In this document: piece by piece, positions 62,063 through 64,000 of the stretch
How the letters are laid out: the number at the start of each line of letters is the position of its first letter
How positions within the stretch are numbered: the stretch's first letter is position 1
Source: Bacteroidaceae bacterium
GTDB lineage: Bacteria; Bacteroidota; Bacteroidia; Bacteroidales; Bacteroidaceae
Assembly: GCA_017427065.1 (NCBI GenBank)
Contig: JAFRTL010000002.1
Span: 1 to 64,000, forward strand
Direction: 5' to 3'
DNA: 64,000 nt
The notes under the pieces: generated by a model
Databases searched by the model: none
What the model saw: the letters and a program-made list of their open reading frames with translations, nothing else
Told to the model about the DNA's origin: nothing
Made by a program: the position numbers and the translations under genes

Positions 62063-63364
62063 ATGGAGAAACTGTACGAATACATACCACAACAATTAGT
62101 CACCTTTTTATTGGTGACTCTTTTTTCCTTACTGATAGGCTTGTCATTGCGTAGACTGAATCTCAAGCCTGGCAAAGAGAGTATGTTGTTTGGTACCGAC
62201 CGTACGTTTACTTTCATCGGTATTCTGGGATATCTTCTCTATATCCTCGACCCTGTAGGATATAAGCTTTACATGGGTGGCGGTCTTATTTTAGGTTTGC
62301 TGCTCATCAGTTATTATGTGGCGAAGTTCTCAATGGTGCATAATTTCGGTGCTACAACCATCATCATTGCACTAATTACTTATTGTATTCCGCCCATTGT
62401 GGTTACGCAACCTTCGTGGTTTTATGTCACTTTGGTGGTGGCAGTGCTGCTCTTTGCAGAGATGAAACATACCTTTGCAGAATTGGCACAACGCATGAAG
62501 AATGATGAGATGATTACTTTGGCGAAGTTCCTTGCCATCAGTGGTATCATCCTGCCTATCCTTCCGCGTGAAAATCTGATACCAGGCATCAACCTCACGC
62601 CCTATACAGTATGGTTGGCAACAGTCGTTGTTTCAGGTATTTCTTACCTTTCCTACCTGCTTAAGCGTTACGTCTTCCATCGTTCCGGCACCTTTGTGTC
62701 AGGCATTATAGGTGGTCTTTACAGCAGTACGGCTACTATCTCCGTATTGGCACGTAAGAGTCGGACAGCTACGAAGGAGGAAGCACCTGAATATGTGGCT
62801 GCTATGCTAATGGCTATCAGTATGACTTTCCTTCGTTTCTTGGTACTTATTGGTATCTTCAGTAGGGCTGCCTTCTTTGCCATCTATCCGTACATGCTTA
62901 TTATGAGTGCCGTAGCAGGAGTGGTAGGAATGATGTTACATCGAACTGTAAAGATGCCCATTGCTGCTTCCGATGAAATGGCAGAAGAAGAATCCGATAG
63001 TGGTAATCCATTGGAATTTAAGGTGGCAATTATCTTTGCCATCTTATTTGTGGTGTTTACCATTATTACCCATTATACTTTAGAATATGCTGGAGAAAGT
63101 GGATTGAATGTACTTTCCTTTATTTCAGGATTGAGTGATATCACTCCTTTTATTCTTAACTTGCTACAAGGAACTGCCAGCGTGAATATTCATCTGGTGG
63201 TGGCGTGTACGTTGCAAGCTATTGTCAGCAACATTACCGTGAACATGTGCTATGCGCTGTTCTTTTCAGGAGGAAAACAACCAATGCGTCGACTGATTCT
63301 GAAATATTTCGGTATTGTTATCGTCGTAAATATTATTCTGTTGATAGTCTTTTATCTGATATAA
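62063..63364 (+). CDS. MgtC/DUF4010 family membrane protein
   Basis: A 433-residue integral membrane protein with about twelve membrane segments. The N-terminal part resembles MgtC/SapB (LLVTLFSLLIGLSLRRLN, FGTDRTFTFIGILGYLLY) and the C-terminal part DUF4010 (HRSGTFVSGIIGGLYSSTATISVLARKSR; LSFISGLSDITPFILNLLQG). Function is unknown; ion or small-molecule transport is a guess. It lies 11 bases after the CYTH gene and ends the run that began with the acyl-CoA ligase. Confidence 0.88.
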   Translation: MEKLYEYIPQQLVTFLLVTLFSLLIGLSLRRLNLKPGKESMLFGTDRTFTFIGILGYLLYILDPVGYKLYMGGGLILGLLLISYYVAKFSMVHNFGATTIIIALITYCIPPIVVTQPSWFYVTLVVAVLLFAEMKHTFAELAQRMKNDEMITLAKFLAISGIILPILPRENLIPGINLTPYTVWLATVVVSGISYLSYLLKRYVFHRSGTFVSGIIGGLYSSTATISVLARKSRTATKEEAPEYVAAMLMAISMTFLRFLVLIGIFSRAAFFAIYPYMLIMSAVAGVVGMMLHRTVKMPIAASDEMAEEESDSGNPLEFKVAIIFAILFVVFTIITHYTLEYAGESGLNVLSFISGLSDITPFILNLLQGTASVNIHLVVACTLQAIVSNITVNMCYALFFSGGKQPMRRLILKYFGIVIVVNIILLIVFYLI

Positions 63365-63367
63365 AAG

Positions 63368-63400
63368 AAGGGGAGTCTTTCTGACTCCCCTTTCTCATTT
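63368..63400. terminator. Terminator between DUF4010 and S41 peptidase genes
   Basis: AAGGGGAGTC (63368-63377) pairs with GACTCCCCTT (63383-63392), loop TTTCT, with A-rich and T-rich flanks, so it can serve both converging genes. Confidence 0.88.
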
Positions 63401-64000
63401 TATTTCTGAGCATCAATCTCTTTCAGTAATTCCTGCACTGCCGTTCTTAATTGGGTATCCTCTCCCTTTACTATTGTTTCAGGACTGTTCAGTACTAGGA
63501 TGTCTGGTTCCAGTTGTGTGTTCTCCAGGTAAGTGCCATCGGCTTGCTTGAAACCCACTATTGGCATGCCGAAGACCATCGTTGGGTCTTGCATGGTTTC
63601 CCAGGACACACTGCTCATGGTACCAGGCACAGGTGCACCAACCAACTTACCTAGATTCATGTGCTTATACACCCAAGGCGTACCATGTGCATTACTGTAG
63701 TTGGCCTCACAGGTCACCATGATGCTTGGGCGGTTCCAACGACGACTTGGCATCTCGCAAGCTACGACGTCACGAATTACCTGCTCCAAGTATTTCTCAC
63801 CGCTAAAGAGTACCTCGATGTCCTCATGCAGACGACCACCACCATTCCAACGCGTGTCTATCACGATGCCTTCTTTCATGTTGTACTTACCCAACAAGTC
63901 GGAATAGATGGTGCGGTAACTGCCATCGTTCATCGATTGCAGATGCACATAGCCCAAGCGTCCGTTTGACCAACGCTCCACATCAGCTGCACGTTGCTTT
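63400..64000 (-). CDS. S41 (tricorn/C-terminal processing) family peptidase, partial
   Basis: The C-terminal ~200 residues of a serine peptidase of family S41; the gene continues beyond the right edge, so its N-terminus is unseen. The segment carries the S41 core strand GIVIDTRWNGGG, a probable nucleophile serine in CEANYSNAHGTPW, and the oxyanion region GAPVPGTMSSVSWE, typical of tricorn-like proteases with a PDZ domain upstream. It is convergent with the DUF4010 gene. The frame is open from 63402 to the edge. Confidence 0.85.
   Translation of the reverse strand, partial: KQRAADVERWSNGRLGYVHLQSMNDGSYRTIYSDLLGKYNMKEGIVIDTRWNGGGRLHEDIEVLFSGEKYLEQVIRDVVACEMPSRRWNRPSIMVTCEANYSNAHGTPWVYKHMNLGKLVGAPVPGTMSSVSWETMQDPTMVFGMPIVGFKQADGTYLENTQLEPDILVLNSPETIVKGEDTQLRTAVQELLKEIDAQK

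Overview
The window looks like a chromosomal piece of a Bacteroidales bacterium, most likely a Prevotella-type organism. Three things point there. Many genes are preceded by the Bacteroidetes promoter pattern (TTG, 19-20 bases, TAnnTTTG). The gene content is typical of the phylum: a mraZ-to-ftsZ division cluster, GlsA/GlsB glycine-lipid acyltransferases, DUF4292, DUF3109, DUF6078, lipoproteins with short signal peptides, and a LytS/LytTR pair next to an outer-membrane barrel. No rRNA or CRISPR array is present; tRNA-Leu(CAA) and tRNA-Glu(TTC) are.

Layout. 1-5.2 kb: pnp (cut by the left edge), a thioredoxin-fold lipoprotein without CXXC, greA with a terminator in its leader, a HIT protein, manC and tRNA-Leu. 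5.2-10.06 kb: a 4.85-kb element inserted exactly at the 3' end of tRNA-Leu. It carries a large serine recombinase, a resolvase, an XRE regulator coupled to a lipoprotein, and a Rep-like protein. GGGTAC is repeated at both ends. The crossover lies inside the recombinase gene, so the last ~38 codons are now read from the antisense strand of the tRNA, while the probable original 3' end is stranded at the far end of the element. 10.1-15.5 kb: DUF1294, an exported MalY-like enzyme, carbonic anhydrase, a C_GCAxxG_C_C protein, a NifU-like/GGGtGRT pair, Dabb and DUF6078 proteins. 15.6-17.3 kb: a solitary VirE-type ATPase gene between mirrored GGTGAAG-rich repeats, then an AGGGAAAA array. 17.4-21.5 kb: an outer-membrane barrel protein and a two-component system.

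21.6-26.5 kb: an exported nitroreductase with a palindromic operator, three Tat-exported sugar-isomerase-like paralogues, and a 500-bp intergenic structure made of two mirrored structured repeats. 26.5-33.9 kb: gpmI, DUF3109, gyrB, rpsT, tRNA-Glu, recO, a truncated UroD-like lipoprotein, an HD hydrolase and a YqeY protein. 33.9-49.4 kb: the division and cell-wall cluster on the minus strand (mraZ, rsmH, ftsL, ftsI, murE, mraY, murD, ftsW, murG, murC, ftsQ, ftsA, ftsZ), preceded by periodic MraZ-type boxes. 49.9-64 kb: glsA-glsB, dgt, dut with a TPR/DUF4292/EnvC-like run, an M20 peptidase, an acyl-CoA ligase, prfB, a 47-residue membrane protein, a CYTH protein, an MgtC/DUF4010 membrane protein, and an S41 peptidase cut by the right edge.

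The signals most worth following are the recombinase C-terminus swap at the tRNA-Leu site, the inverted-repeat-bounded VirE-type gene, the mirrored structured repeat before gpmI, the greA leader terminator, and a recurring CTAACTAG motif near lipid and division genes. All identifications come from reading the sequence and remembered family motifs; no database search was run.
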